Positions 34,261-45,940 of a stretch of DNA of 64,000 nt are shown piece after piece. Source of the stretch: Phocoena phocoena (Eukaryota; Chordata; Mammalia; Artiodactyla; Phocoenidae); assembly GCF_963924675.1 (NCBI RefSeq), contig NC_089224.1, positions 45,489,158-45,553,157 of the forward strand. Direction: 5' to 3'. The position numbers and the translations under genes are program-made. The notes below the pieces were generated by a model. The model searched no databases. It saw nothing but the letters and a program-made list of their open reading frames with translations, and was not told the DNA's origin. Position 1 is the stretch's first letter, and every line of letters starts with the position of its first letter.

Positions 34261-34640
34261 AATGTTTCTCATTGACTAAGATGCCCTATCACCCTTGCAC
34301 ACATGTCTTTAGTCATTTCAGAAGGCTCTTATTTCAATTTTAATCACAGAATTTATTGTATTAATTCAGCTAATACTTTGTCAGTAGTAATAAGCAAGTA
34401 TATGTTAAAATTATTCAGCTTCAGGGGCATCAGTCCCTAAGCAATGACTACCCTGTTATTTATTTATTCTGTTTATTTATTTATTTATGTATTTTATTTC
34501 TATATTTTCATATAAATATATTTATACTTACATTGTATTAAAATTTAGAAAATATTCACCTTTCCATTTCATTAAATTTGCATGGTTTTTTATTTATTAA
34601 ATTCTTATGAGAGAAAACTTCTTGAGTGTTTTAAGTTCTG
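34261..34640 (+). promoter_or_regulatory. IFNW2 3' UTR with AU-rich elements
   Basis: A tract of overlapping TTTA repeats at 34455-34500 and two possible polyadenylation signals, ATTAAA at 34547-34552 and 34571-34576. Confidence 0.65.
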
Positions 34641-35130
34641 AAACCTACATTCTTATTTTTCTCTATGTAAATTTATTTCAGACTAGTATTTGTCCATTTT
34701 GTCCTTTGGAACAGTCCTACCACTTTCATTTCAGGAAATGCTTGTCAAAAGGTGGAATTCCACGGAATTGAGGGTAGTCCTGGAAATTATGGAGAATGGT
34801 TAGTCCTGATGTCAGAGGTGTAACTGATTTATACCACCAGGAAAGAGTGGTCGGTGCAAATACCTGTGGGAAGGAGTCATGTCCTCGAGGGAAGCTGGTG
34901 ACATATGCTGTTGACTGGCCAATCCTGGCACCTTCCTCCCACCTTCTCCCTGGTCCTGCTTTACTGAACCATTCATCCCTTATACATACCTTTAGACCCT
35001 CCAACTCACTGACCAGCCACACAGCTGCTCTGGTTCTGTGCAGGTTTCCAGCTTCAAGGTTTCTGTTAGAGTGAAAGTCATAGGAAGAGAGCACAAGGGA
35101 AAGGAGAGTTCTAGGACTTTCAAAACCTCT

Positions 35131-35330
35131 GAGAAGGAGCCAGGGTTCATGACACTGGATCCCAGCTCTGCTATTAACAGCATTGTGACCTTGACAAATA
35201 ACACAAACACTAAGCTCCCTAGTTTCCTCATCTTTAATATGGGGACAATAGTAGTAATTTTTCATAGGATTATTCTCAGGATTCAGTGAGTAAATATACA
35301 GAAGAGGCATAAAAGTGTGTCTGTCAGAAA
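35131..35330 (+). repeat. MIR SINE relic
   Basis: Paralog of the MIR at 2695-2890 in the flank of IFNW2. Confidence 0.7.
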
Positions 35331-35547
35331 TAATCAGGACTGTTAGAGTCACAGAGTAGCTACATTCAGGGAGGAGAAGGAGAGCTGCTCTGAGGTAGCA
35401 ACTGGAAGACAACATAAGAAACATGCTAGGTCCTGGGCAAAATCTATTACATTTAACTTGGGTGCTAGTTTCACAATGTATTCAGTGTGTGAAATTTCCC
35501 TGTGCTGTATGTTGAAGATACTTGCAATTTCTGTGTATTATACTTCT

Positions 35548-35830
35548 TTTTTAAAAAATAAATTCATTTGTTTATTTACATTTTATTTTTGGCTGCTTTG
35601 GGTCTTCGTTGTGGCGAGTGGGGGCTACTCTTCCTTGCGGTGCGCAGGCTTCTCATTGCGGTGGCTTCTCTTGTAACGAAGCATGGACTCTAGGCATGCA
35701 GGCTTCAGTAGTTGTGGCACACAGGCTTAGTTGCTCGGCGGCATGTGGGATCTTCCCGGACCACGGCTTGAACTCATGTCCCCTGCATTGGCAGGCTGAT
35801 TCTTAACCACTCTACCAGCAGGGAAGTCCT
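35548..35830 (-). mobile_element. CHR-type SINE absent from the IFNW1 flank
   Basis: Reverse-oriented element between perfect 16-bp target copies tgtgtattatacttct at 35532-35547 and 35831-35846. The IFNW1 flank has that word once, uninterrupted, at 3098-3113. The insertion therefore happened after the A/B split and before the 26-kb duplication. Confidence 0.95.
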
Positions 35831-35846
35831 TGTGTATTATACTTCT

Positions 35847-38312
35847 GAAAGATTTTCTGGGAATTAGTAAAAATTCTTTGAGAAAGAAGGATCAGTAGAA
35901 AATACTTGGATCTACTTTAAAAATGAATAATATGGAAATAACAGAGAACTCAAATAATGTAAAAAGTCACAAACATTTTTCATTAATAATATTTGTTGCT
36001 TCTTTAGTATGAGAAAGGCACAAAATAGCTTCTGAACTCTTTCACTTTTGGGGCTTTCAGCAGCAACACAGAATCAGGAAGAAAAAAGCAGGAGCTATGA
36101 AAGGTAAGGTTCTGCTCTCTAATCCTGGGCTCTCCCGGGTTTGATCTTAGTTCTCTTCTCCATACAGTCCCAGGTCTATAATTGCTGGCAATGTCACCTC
36201 CTAGAGCCTGTACTCTCAGAAAATAATGGCCCCCCAGAGGAGAGACTCAGAGCTAGAAAGCAAAGAAGTCAGGACCTGGGACACTTCTAACCCACGCTCT
36301 GCTCGTCCATGTGAAAGCTGGGCCATGGCACTTACCCATCAAGTGACAGTGTGAGACGTGGTGGAACAATGACTGTTTTGGTGGCAAAAGTTTGGGTAAT
36401 GACTCAAACAACCTAACCTCCCTAAGTTTCATAGTCTGTGTCTGGGAGAGTCCCAGGATTGTTGTGATGATTGCCTGGGGCAATGTGTGTGAAAAAGCTT
36501 TGAAATGACACCGCTCTACACACATGGACCCTACTATTAATGTCAATGAACCTCTGACCTCGAATTCTAGTTCCTGGGCATTAATCTTGAAAGAATCTCT
36601 TCCCAGTAGAACAGTCTACTCAGCATGTGCCACTCTCTTTGCTTCCACTCTCGCTAGACAAACCCAGGCTCCTATTTCTGGTTTGCAGAGCTCACCTGAA
36701 AGGCACTCATGTGACACCAGCCCCACCCTCTCTTCAGAAAGGTGATTCATATCTTCTGTCATCTCAGACATCCCTCTTGCTAGCTGGCCCTGTGGAATTC
36801 CAGGGTCCTAGTCCAGCAAGAGGTTGACACTAGGGAGTCCCATTGGGAACAGAATATGGAAGGAAGCCTTGGGGTAAGGCATCTTCTGAAAACAAAACGG
36901 TCTCCCTCAAAAACAGCAAAGTTCATTCTTCACAAGTAAATTGTTTCTTCTAAAAAAGAGTGTTTTCTTTAGTCTCTGCTGCATTTGAGGGAAGGAAGCA
37001 GTAGTCCAGGAACTGGGTTTAGAGAAAAGAAGGGGTTCTCCAGTTCTGATTGAGAGCTGACTTTGAGTGTTTGAGGCAGAGGAAGGTTAGGGAGGGAGTC
37101 TGACAGTGGCCTTGCACACCCTCTACCATCTCAGCCGCCTTCATTTGTGTCATGATGAATACAGCCCTTCACAAAGCAAATACAAAAGCATAGGAACTTG
37201 ACAAATGCTGAGGGGCTTTAAAAATTGAGAAAATCCATTAAAGAACGAGTCTCAGGAACTGGACTTCCCAGTCCTTCCCCTTCTCCATCATGATACTGAT
37301 CTGTAAACAGCCGTGGGTTGGAATGTTTGGCGTTACACAGGCACATAGATTCCCAAATGTCCCAATTAGCCTCTAGGAACAGAGACAAGAAACTTCACAT
37401 ATTCCCCAAAACAGCACTGGAATTTGGCATTCCTGAGGTCTCAAGTTCAGAAGGAAATGGAACAAACCAGAGGACCCCAAATATTTTGACGGAGAATAAC
37501 TTGCATCTGACTCCAAGGCCTTCTTGCGTCCTGATGAAGGCTGGGCAAAGCAGCTCAGCTCCTTTTAGCCTTAATGAAAGTGTACAGCTGAGGACTTTTC
37601 GCCTTTCCTTTCTCATGGGACAGGCTCTGGAGCAGCAGGGATGCAGAACTCCTGGCCATGTTTGTGGTTGAGCAAGCAGGGACAAGAGGAGCCCAAAGGG
37701 GAGGCAGAGCGGTATAGGGTCTTAGCAAAGCTGGGAGTGGAACAGCATAGTCTCATCAGGCTTAGGAAAGAGATCTCCATCTACATCAGGTCCCGTAGCA
37801 CTCAGCTCACTCTCCAGCTACACTTCTTATTCCCACCCAGTAACCTGCACACCGTTAGGGACATCATTGGTCCTCAGAGTTGTTAATAAAAGTGATAAGT
37901 GTAATAAGCTTAACATAGTTGTGTCAGTAAAACTGTGTGAAAATGACAGTCTTGCTGCATCTTCTCTTGTGGGTTACTCTTGTCTTCTCAGGCGACCAGT
38001 AAATTTGTTAGCTCGGCATCTCCTTAGTCTTCCTTCGGCTTCATGCATGATTTCGGGCAATTGTTTTCTTTTTCCTATAGTACAGTTTTCTCAGCTTTAG
38101 AATAGGGATAATGAGACTACTATATTCCATTCAACATACCATCGAATGTTATATGCTCTATATCATGAGAACATAACAAGTCATAAAGTTATCTTAAGTG
38201 AGCAGATTATTTTAAGCACCAGGGACATATTAAACATAGCAATGATAGTTGTTATTGTGACAGGTATGCACAAAGGAGTAAAAGCCATTATTTCATGTCC
38301 ACTCAAAAGATA
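35847..38312. other. 3' flank of IFNW2, no gene
   Basis: Non-coding. From about 36230 to 37823 it has no counterpart in block A. An open frame at 37318-37671 (117 codons) recurs in block C with mostly amino-acid-changing differences, so it shows no sign of selection. Confidence 0.55.
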
Positions 38313-38513
38313 CATAATGTTTTAAGATATTTTTGATGTGGACAATTTTTAAAGTCTTTATTGAATTTGTTACAATATTGCTCCTGTTTTTTTTTATGTT
38401 TTGGTTTTTTGGCCCTGAGGCATGTGGGATCTTAGCTCCCCAAGGAGGCATCGAATTCACACCCCCTGCATTGGAAGGAGAAGTCTTAACCACTGGACCG
38501 CCAGGGAAGTCCC
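38313..38513 (-). mobile_element. CHR-type SINE specific to block B relative to A
   Basis: Reversed element with 'aaagtctttattgaatttgt' near its tail side and 'gccagggaagtcc' as head, between caaaagata copies (38304-38312 and 38514-38522). The block A site (about 6545) is empty. Confidence 0.88.
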
Positions 38514-38522
38514 CAAAAGATA

Positions 38523-39477
38523 TTGATATAATGCCATATTTGTGCCTTACTGACCTCACAATTTTGTTATGCAAAAATTCTACCTCTGTGAATTAAAATA
38601 GGATCATCTTTTTAAGTATTGTGCAAAGCATACAAACACATTTTTAAATTCTACTAGCAAATGCAATATTCCACAGATGTACCAAACACTAGATTACAAA
38701 TACCTATGGATCTCTAGTGGGCATCAAAACATAATGCAGTCAGTGCATTGGCACAGAAGATATTTACCAATATTAAGTAGAAAGTAATATATTAAGTTTA
38801 AATTTACACCATGCTGAAATTAAAAGCATTTTGATGCAGATTACAAATTTTTATGCAACTTATCCATATAAAATGACATTTTGAAGTAGTGAATAAAACT
38901 CTCCAATGAAAACCACTGATTATATATACAAAGCTGAATGCTTAATCTATGAAGCCTTAAGGGTCTTCTAAGACCCTTGCTTAAAACAAATGAGAGGAAA
39001 AAAATATCTTGAAAATTGAGATTAATTTCTTAAGATACTTACTAGGTCATAAGATATTGCCAATAAGCTACATCTTACTGAGGTTAGAGATCAACGTGAA
39101 GCAGCCTTGGCTGACATGTCCGAAGCATCAGATACTTGTTATTATACCCGCCATTTGAAAGTCTGACGCTCATCTGGTCTCCGTGTCACCACCATCCTCT
39201 GCTTTTCTGCCCCTCCTTCTCTCCTTCCTTTGTTGACTCCACACTCTCATCTTAGGGAATTGGTGTTCCTCAAAGATCTATGCTAGTCCCGCACTTCATC
39301 CTCTCTGCACATATAGTCTCAACCTCCCAAATAGTTCCAAACGTCCTCTCTATGACTGTTGACTTCCATATGCATGTCTCTACCCAGGGTCACATCTCCA
39401 AACAAATGTCATTAGCTCCAAACCCTCATATTTACCTGCTACCCTAGATGATCTCCATACATGGCCAAACTTGACCA
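38523..39477. other. Intergenic with a 4-kb deletion point at about 39063
   Basis: The sequence follows block A to 'agatattgcc' (7470 equivalent) and then jumps to the equivalent of 11526 ('ataagctacat'). About 4.06 kb found in block A is missing here. No gene. Confidence 0.8.
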
Positions 39478-39735
39478 TCATGCAATTACCTGGCAAACGC
39501 CTGCAGGCCCCTGGGATGCCAGCTTACCAACTGCTCTTGCAGAAGCTTTCCCTGATCCATGCAAGCCCACATACTCCCAAGAACCTGTACTTTCCCTGTC
39601 ACAGCATTAGCATTCCTTTCGTTGAACACCTAGTTACCCATATCCCCACCAGACTGCAAGCTCTGTGACAGCGGGCAATGTGTCTACTATTTTCATTGCA
39701 CCTGGCACCCACCACAGTGCCAACAATAAAAGGGA
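39478..39735 (+). repeat. LINE-2 3'-end relic
   Basis: 'cagactgcaagctctgtgac' and 'tgcacctggcac' are typical of the L2 3' end; paralog of 11945-12200. Confidence 0.55.
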
Positions 39736-40534
39736 TAGTCACACTTCTTTGTTGAAGTTTAAATTCCATGACTCTATAATATATTTCACAGTTTATTGAA
39801 ACAGAATCAGCAACCATTAGACATGCTTTCTCTAAGAAAGAACAAGTAAAAGAGAATAGCTCCAGCTGCTATAACCTGTTATAATGCCTTGTGCATCTCC
39901 TTCATAACCTAGAAAGGGTTTCAAGCTAATTTTTTACTCTTTAAGGCCTGTCTTCTCTGACAGAGTGCTCCATTAAGAAAGTAATATCTTTGTCTTATCT
40001 ACCAATATATTAAAAAACACAAGTAAAATCCTGAAAGCAGAGATACTTCAAAATATTTTAAGAACCAATGAAATGAATAAAACGATTTACGTTCCTTTTG
40101 GATTTTAGGCAGATTAAAGGTTTAAGGACACTCTGATTTTCTTGAAGAGTATGAATTAAACCTAACACTTAAAATATACCTTTTGCACCCCCAAAGCAAA
40201 GGAAAACAAGACACAAAGCTGACCATATCATAATATGAAGAATAAATGTGGAAAATATAAAAATCATCATAGAGAAATACATTCTAATTATTACAAATTA
40301 AAAATAAATTTTCTCCCCATTCAAAAGTATTGTTTCCACTTACGGTTGAAAAACAATATGCTGAGATGACTTGATGCATTTACAACTGAATCAGAAGAAA
40401 AGTCATTGAACTGAGTGAATATTGATGCGCTAGAGGCCACCTCTAAGCAGAGAAGACTCCATTGTAGAAGATTGGGTCCAGGTCTCCTTTTCCCACTCCT
40501 GGGTTCTCTGAGGTTGAACATACAGGGAAAGCAC
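39736..40534. other. Intergenic, no gene
   Basis: AT-rich sequence pairing with block A but lacking its two L1 insertions. This is the 3' side of pseudogene 2. Confidence 0.55.
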
Positions 40535-41022
40535 ACTCTGATTTTCACGCCTTAACTTCCACTCTCATATTGTCCTGGGCACAGCGGCTGTGGACTTTCT
40601 TTTCAGATCGAGCCTGGTCCTTTGGAAGTTCTTCAAAGTCAGGCTGGAGTCCTCATTGCCCAGCAGGGTCTTTTCCTCTCCATCTCCTGCACCAAACCAG
40701 CCTCCAGATCTGCCCACTGTTGATCAAGCCCACTGAGGAATTTCAGCTGTTTGTGCTGAAGACGATGGAGAAGTGCTGTATCGTCTCATGGAGAATGAGG
40801 CGGCCTGAGCGTTTTGGAACTGGCTGTCAGCCAGCTGGTGCTGATGGAACCTGAAAACCTTCTTGTCCTTCAGGCAGGAAAACAAAGAAGATTCTCCCTG
40901 TTAGGGGCAGGACTGTGAGGGTCTCCTGCTTTGGCAGGCTGTGGTTCTGGGCCAGGTGACAGCTAAGGGTGCACACAGAGCTGGAGAACATCATCCTGGG
41001 TGAGGAGGGTGGCAGGCCCCGG
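40535..41022 (-). pseudogene. Omega-like interferon pseudogene 2
   Basis: Minus-strand paralog of pseudogene 1, slightly better preserved. After the same broken start and signal remnant (MMFSSSVCTLS) the frame reads CHLAQNHSL, close to the mature omega N terminus. A frameshift follows before the CLPEGQEGF segment, which replaces the family's CLKDRKDF. Codons near 40549-40582 align with CAWEIVRVE but contain changes. Frameshifts and loss of the ATG make a product impossible. Both pseudogenes share orientation and flanks, so the inactivating state predates the A/B split. Confidence 0.87.
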
Positions 41023-42998
41023 TGAGCCTGGTGATGCAGGTGTCTGGCTGTGGGAGCCTGTATCCAGCTGCTCTGAGTACCTGCCTGCAAATGAGATTCT
41101 TAAATAAGCCATTTATGGGCAACATGGAATGTCACAACTTCAATTCTTTTATTACACTGGACATTAAACACGCTCCTGGAACATGAAAGAGTATCGGTCC
41201 AATAGGATGTATTCATCTAAATGAGACCCAAGGTTGAAATAAAAACCTGAGTCTCAATATATCTCTTTTTCAGTTCTAATACGAATATTAGAGGTTTGAC
41301 CCTGTACTCTATTTTGCCACTTCTTAAATTGCACCAAAATACAACTAGCCTCACCTCTCTGCATTCTCCTCTAAAGGGACTCATACATTAGATTTAAATT
41401 CTTCCACATTTCTTTACAGGACCATAGCTCACAGTTTCTGACAGTTTACAGATAATGGTGACATAAAAATGAACAGCAAGGGTGAATCCATGCAGTTCTC
41501 TTCATTCTGTCACCAGAAATGTTTTGACTGCATATATATGTGACAATGCGCTTGGCAATGTGGATTCCAGGAAAGTGAGGCAGGGGTGGTGACCGCCCTC
41601 CAGGGAGCAGGGAGGACAGACTTTAGAGGCAGGATTAGGATGAGGGAAGCACCACGTGCTCAGTGCAGCTGAGGGCCAGTGCTCAGAGCTGATGAAGAGG
41701 AGGGCCTGGGAGCAGCAGAAGGCTCCACTCTGACAAAAATCTGGGGCTCCTCAATTTAAATGACATCAGACTTTCATTTCCTCTTCTAAAAAATGGAGAC
41801 ACCTTTAGTTGTGGTCACACAAGACATTGCCTAGATCAAATAAAATAAAGTTTGCAAAGTACAGGCTGAGAATTTGAACAGAGTGAATGATAGCAGCCCT
41901 TTGTATTAATATAACAAATGGTAACCTGTATAGTCCACCCTCAGCCCAGCCAAGAGAAGCTCTGACTACAGGTTCCTTAACACTCAGGGGTCTGCATGTT
42001 GAGGCCCCCAAATGCAAACTCTAGGAGAGGGATTGCCTGTAGGCCTGCGAAGGAGTAGAGACCTAGTCTCCACCCTTAGAGCAGTGCCCCGTACATTAAG
42101 GAGAGAAATCCTACGGCAGCTGAAGCTCTTTGCAGCATCTAAGAAAGTGTTTTGACCTCCTCCCCACAAGAAAAAAAAAAAAAAGGCTACTCTGTGACTA
42201 GTATGAATGAGATAAATAGTCCTTTTCCTCACCTTATTTTGTTTCACACCACCTCTGGTGTTAATTTTTAAGACACAGATTAAATTATACCTTAAAAACA
42301 AACACATAACCTCAGAGAAAACGATCAGATTTGTGGTTACCATAGCCAAGGGGGTGTGAGTTGAGAAAATCAGATGAAGGCAATGAAAAGCGTTTTTTCT
42401 TCCTATAAAAAAAGACATTAAAATAATGTTGTAGAGACCAGGAAAATGGTAAGAAATATATATATGGGGGAGAGATGATGAGAATTAAAGCATTCCTAGA
42501 TTTTCAGCCATGGAACAGCACAATACTCTAATTCAAAAGCTATTTCCCGGGTTAGCATTAGGGCAACGTTAAGCTAGTACTTCTCTAAAGCACGAATGGT
42601 AAGAAGGCACCAAATCTAAGTCATCGAGATAAAGGATGTTTTCATGCAATATTTATAATGAAAATTAATACCAAAATATGCACGAGGAACAAAATATAAA
42701 ACTTTTAAGTAAAGAAATGAAGTTGACCTCCATTTGCATGGCCCTGACAGTCTTACAAAGTAAGCCTTCAGGACGTAAATGAAATCTGCTTGTACACACC
42801 AACTCTTCTTTGTAAACTTATAGTCAAGGTGAGGTCCTGGGAAAGACATTTCAGGAACATGAGTTAAAAATCAGTTCAGACAATCACGGGGTCATTAGAA
42901 ATTGTCAAATATGGTAATTCCCTCAATTAAAACCAAGTGAAAAAGTAATCTTGAAAATATTAATGAGTTGCCTTCCATTAAAGATAGAAAAGTAAAAC
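41023..42998. other. Flank between pseudogene 2 and IFN-delta, no gene
   Basis: Pairs with 14066-16330. It contains the identical 190-bp block at 41569-41758. No gene seen. Confidence 0.6.
41569..41758. repeat. 190-bp block identical to 14671-14860
   Basis: Second copy of the identical block. The flanking bases on both sides differ. Confidence 0.85.
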
Positions 42999-43012
42999 TA
43001 TATTAAATACTT

Positions 43013-43248
43013 GGGGCTTCCCAATACTTGGGGCTTCCCTGGTGGCGCAGTGGTTAAGAATCCGCCTGCCGACTCAGGGGACTCGGGTTTGAGCCCTGGT
43101 CTAGGAAGATCCCACATGCTGTGGGGCAACTAAGTCCATGTGCTGCTACTACTGAGCCTGTGCTCCTCAACAAGAGAAGCCACCACAATGAGAAGCCTGC
43201 GCACCGCAATGAAGACTGAACCCAGCCTAAGATAAATAAACAAATAAT
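43013..43248 (+). mobile_element. CHR-type SINE specific to block B
   Basis: Between perfect 14-bp targets tatattaaatactt (42999-43012 and 43249-43262). The block A site near 16305 is empty. The word aatacttggggcttcc occurs twice at the left end, a small stutter spanning the target and the SINE head. Confidence 0.92.
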
Positions 43249-43539
43249 TATATTAAATACTTACTTTAGTATAAAGACAATATAGTTTAAATAAAGTTTA
43301 ATAAAATGCTATATTTTAATATGAAAATACATTTTAATATTCTATGCTTAATATTGAAAATATTTTAACATAAATTTATAAAAATATGAAACATTTAAAA
43401 TATTTAATTTAAATATGATATGAATTAAGTTAAATATAAAATTAATTTTAAAATGTAAAAAATAAAAGGCTGTGAGTTTTTTTAATATTCCTACTTTTCA
43501 GATATTCAATACTTTCTCCCTCACTTTAACGCTGTATCC

Positions 43540-44150
43540 TTGAAAAACACCATGAAGTCCCAGAGAATCTACAGGGGCGCTCAGCTCCCGCGTCCTCGGC
43601 CCCGGTGGTGGCCGCGCCCCGACTCACCCCTCAGGGCGTCCCCAACACCGTCCTGTCGTCCCATCGCCGTCGCCGCGTTCCCCTTTCTCTGGGCCTTCGC
43701 CGTCTCGCGCCAGAAACGAGCCCGAATCTGAAAAATCGGCTCCCCTTTCTCTGAGGCTAGGAATCGCTCTGATTCCCCACCTCAGACCGCTCAGAAAAAG
43801 GCTTCTTTCCCAAAAATTGCCTCGCTCAAGTTTCTGTGAGAAAATAAAGCGCAAAACTCAGGGGAAGCCTGAAAATGCAAGGTTCTTGTTCCCAGCCAGA
43901 CAAAAATGTCTCTGGCGAAGCCGCGACAAGGCTTCCTCTTCAACACTCAGCACCGAGAAAACGAAGGTGTTTCGCGCACTATGCTGATTATTAAAGCAGC
44001 CTCAGGGACTACTTTTCGCCCTGTCTCTCGAGCTGCAGGAGACAACTGCAGACGGCAAACTTAATAGTCGGCGTTTCCCAAACAAACCCTGCGCCCTCTA
44101 CCGGCCGCCTAGGGAAGGACGCTGTCCACAGTTCCAGGGAAGGAAGCTTC
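43540..44150 (+). promoter_or_regulatory. IFN-delta CpG-rich promoter region
   Basis: A CpG-dense stretch unlike the AT-rich promoters of the alpha and omega genes. It contains an ISRE-like GAAAACGAAG at 43957-43966 and a TATTAAA box at 43989-43995, about 220 bp before the delta ATG. The paralog at 16580-17178 keeps GAAAATGAAG and TATAAAA at the same places, which supports a functional promoter. Island-type promoters fit constitutive or tissue-specific use better than pure virus induction, but that is inference. Confidence 0.6.
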
Positions 44151-44214
44151 GCACTAATTGTTTGGCGGTGCCCACGCGTCTCCTGGCGGCCGTCTAGTGA
44201 ATCACTCATTCTTA

Positions 44215-44727
44215 ATGGCCCAGATCTATTTGCTAGTGGCAGGAGTGATGCTCTGCTCTATCCCTGCTTACTCTCTTGGCTGGAACTTGCCTAGAAGCCA
44301 TAGCCAGGAAAACAAGGACGTCTTCCAACATTTGGAACAGATGCAAAGGATCCCCTCTCAGTGGTGCCTAAAGGACAGAACCGACTTCAAATTTCCTTGG
44401 AAAAGAGAGAATATCACCCCAATCCAGGTGACTCAAGGCACCTGTCACCACCATCTGATGCTCCAGCAGATCTTCAACCTCTTCACCACGGAGGACAGCC
44501 GTGTTGCCTGGAGCAACACCCTCCTCGATAAACTTCTCTCTAGCCTTCATCTGAGGCTGCACCGACTGGAGCAGATGAAAAAAGACAATCTGGATTGTCG
44601 AGATTTGGGACGTGCTGCCCGGGAGTATTTCCATGGAATCCGTGTCTATCTGAAGGCAAAGGAATACAGCTCCTGTGCCTGGGAGGTTGTCAGAGTGGAA
44701 ATTAAAAGGTGCCTTTCCCTTATGTAA
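44215..44727 (+). CDS. IFND: Interferon delta (short type I interferon)
   Basis: A 170-residue secreted type I interferon, about 20 residues shorter than alpha; this is the length known for short porcine IFN-delta, which is made by trophoblast. The ATG at 44215 opens a 22-residue signal peptide (MAQIYLLVAGVMLCSIPAYSLG). The mature chain has QWCLKDRTDFKFPWKRENIT, with an N-glycosylation sequon (Asn44 of the mature chain), HLMLQQIFNLF, a shortened loop after MKKDNLDC, and SSCAWEVVRVEIKRCLSLM at the end. The residue aligned with Cys1 of every other interferon here is Trp (TGG at 44281), so the usual first disulfide cannot form as in alpha. Extra cysteines are in QGTCHHH and KRC. The frame is open to a normal stop. 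It is the only intact delta gene in the window. Cetacean trophoblast expression is inference from pig. Confidence 0.88.
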   Translation: MAQIYLLVAGVMLCSIPAYSLGWNLPRSHSQENKDVFQHLEQMQRIPSQWCLKDRTDFKFPWKRENITPIQVTQGTCHHHLMLQQIFNLFTTEDSRVAWSNTLLDKLLSSLHLRLHRLEQMKKDNLDCRDLGRAAREYFHGIRVYLKAKEYSSCAWEVVRVEIKRCLSLM

Positions 44728-45559
44728 GAATCCTCAAAGAAATGTCAACAAATATAGAATATTTTTTATACTCGTGACACTTCTCATTCAATTACATTAG
44801 TGTTCAAGTCCAACGCAATCTCGACTTGTGTTTCCTCACAGGCTGAAAAATGTCTGAAATGAAAATCATGATTTTAAAAAAGGTTTTGACAGAACACAAT
44901 CTCTTTTCTTGTATAAATAATTTTATAACGTAATTTAAAAGATCACTTTAAGTTTTGGCACAGGTATTTGCTATTTTCAACACATGAAGTATAGCAAGGT
45001 TTTTTGGATAGTGTGGTGTTAAAGATATTTGTCAGTTAACTTAATGCTGACTGCCGTAACGGGTAAACAGAATGCTGTCAGGAATTTGATCATAATAGAA
45101 TCTTACCTTTCCCTGGTATAAGAACACAAGGCAGGCATTCCTGATCAGATGGATGTTCTAAGTTGCTCTCCAAAGAGTGATTCGGGGACATGGATACCCC
45201 CTGTTTTGTGGATTTGTCCATCATCAACAGGTGACTGCAAATTTTTCTGCAGTATTTGAGTCTATTCCACTCAGTGGTAAAGGGAAAAAGTCTGGTGCAT
45301 CACATGGGACGTTTTCAAGGGCCAGGACTATACAGGGCAAGAGCACTTCTGCTCACATTACATGGCCTGGATTTATCCTCGTGGAAATCTCACTGCAAAG
45401 AAGTTGGCAAATTATTGGATGATTAATAGACGAGGAGACAAGTTCAGTGCATAAGACCACTTTTCATCTTTACACTATTTGTCCTAATGAAGTTCTGAGT
45501 GGGGTGGAGGGGAACAACTAATGTTCTTGCTTGCAAACACCTCATTAAAAAACAATCTG
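44728..45559. other. 3' flank of IFN-delta, no gene
   Basis: AT-rich. No strong AU-rich element of the alpha/omega kind is evident. No gene seen. Confidence 0.5.
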
Positions 45560-45940
45560 ACCCACAGAGAAAGAGAAATATCACTTATATGTGGAATCTT
45601 AAAAAAATGATACAAATGAAGTTATTTACAATACAGAAACGGACCCACAGACTAACAGAAGAAACTTATGGTTACCAGGGGGGAAGGGTGGGGGAGGGAT
45701 AGTTGGGGAGTTTAGGATTGACATGTACACAATGCTATATTTGGGATGGATGGCCAACAGGGACTTACTGTATAGCACAGGGAACTCTGCTCAATATTAT
45801 GTGGCCACCTAGATGGGAGGAGAGTTTGAGAAAGAATGGACGCATGAATGTGTGTGGCTGAATCACTTTGCTGTACACCTGAGGCTAGCACAGCATTGTT
45901 AATCAAATATACTCCAGTATGAAATAAAAAGTTAAAAAAA
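45560..45940 (+). mobile_element. LINE-1 3' fragment
   Basis: 'tcacttatatgtggaatctt', 'cttatggttaccagg', 'tactgtatagcacagggaac' and 'gaatcactttgctgtacac' are consecutive L1 3'-end words. 5'-truncated. Confidence 0.8.

Larger units (their letters stand above)
22151..37892. repeat. 26-kb tandem duplication, unit B (visible part)
   Basis: Direct repeat of 48263-64000, with an offset of 26112 bp at the left and about 26108 bp at the right end. It carries IFNA2 and IFNW2. Between about 22151 and 30470 I count only a handful of differences; beyond that they become clearly more frequent. The full unit B would run to 48262 and include pseudogene 2 and IFN-delta. Confidence 0.95.

Noticed and set aside
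37318..37671. 117-codon open frame, repeated at 63426-63779
   Set aside because: The few differences between copies mostly change amino acids, so there is no sign of selection. It has no upstream or family evidence.
44158..44214. Upstream extension of the IFN-delta frame
   Set aside because: It would need a TTG start and lacks signal-peptide character. The ATG at 44215 begins a good signal peptide.
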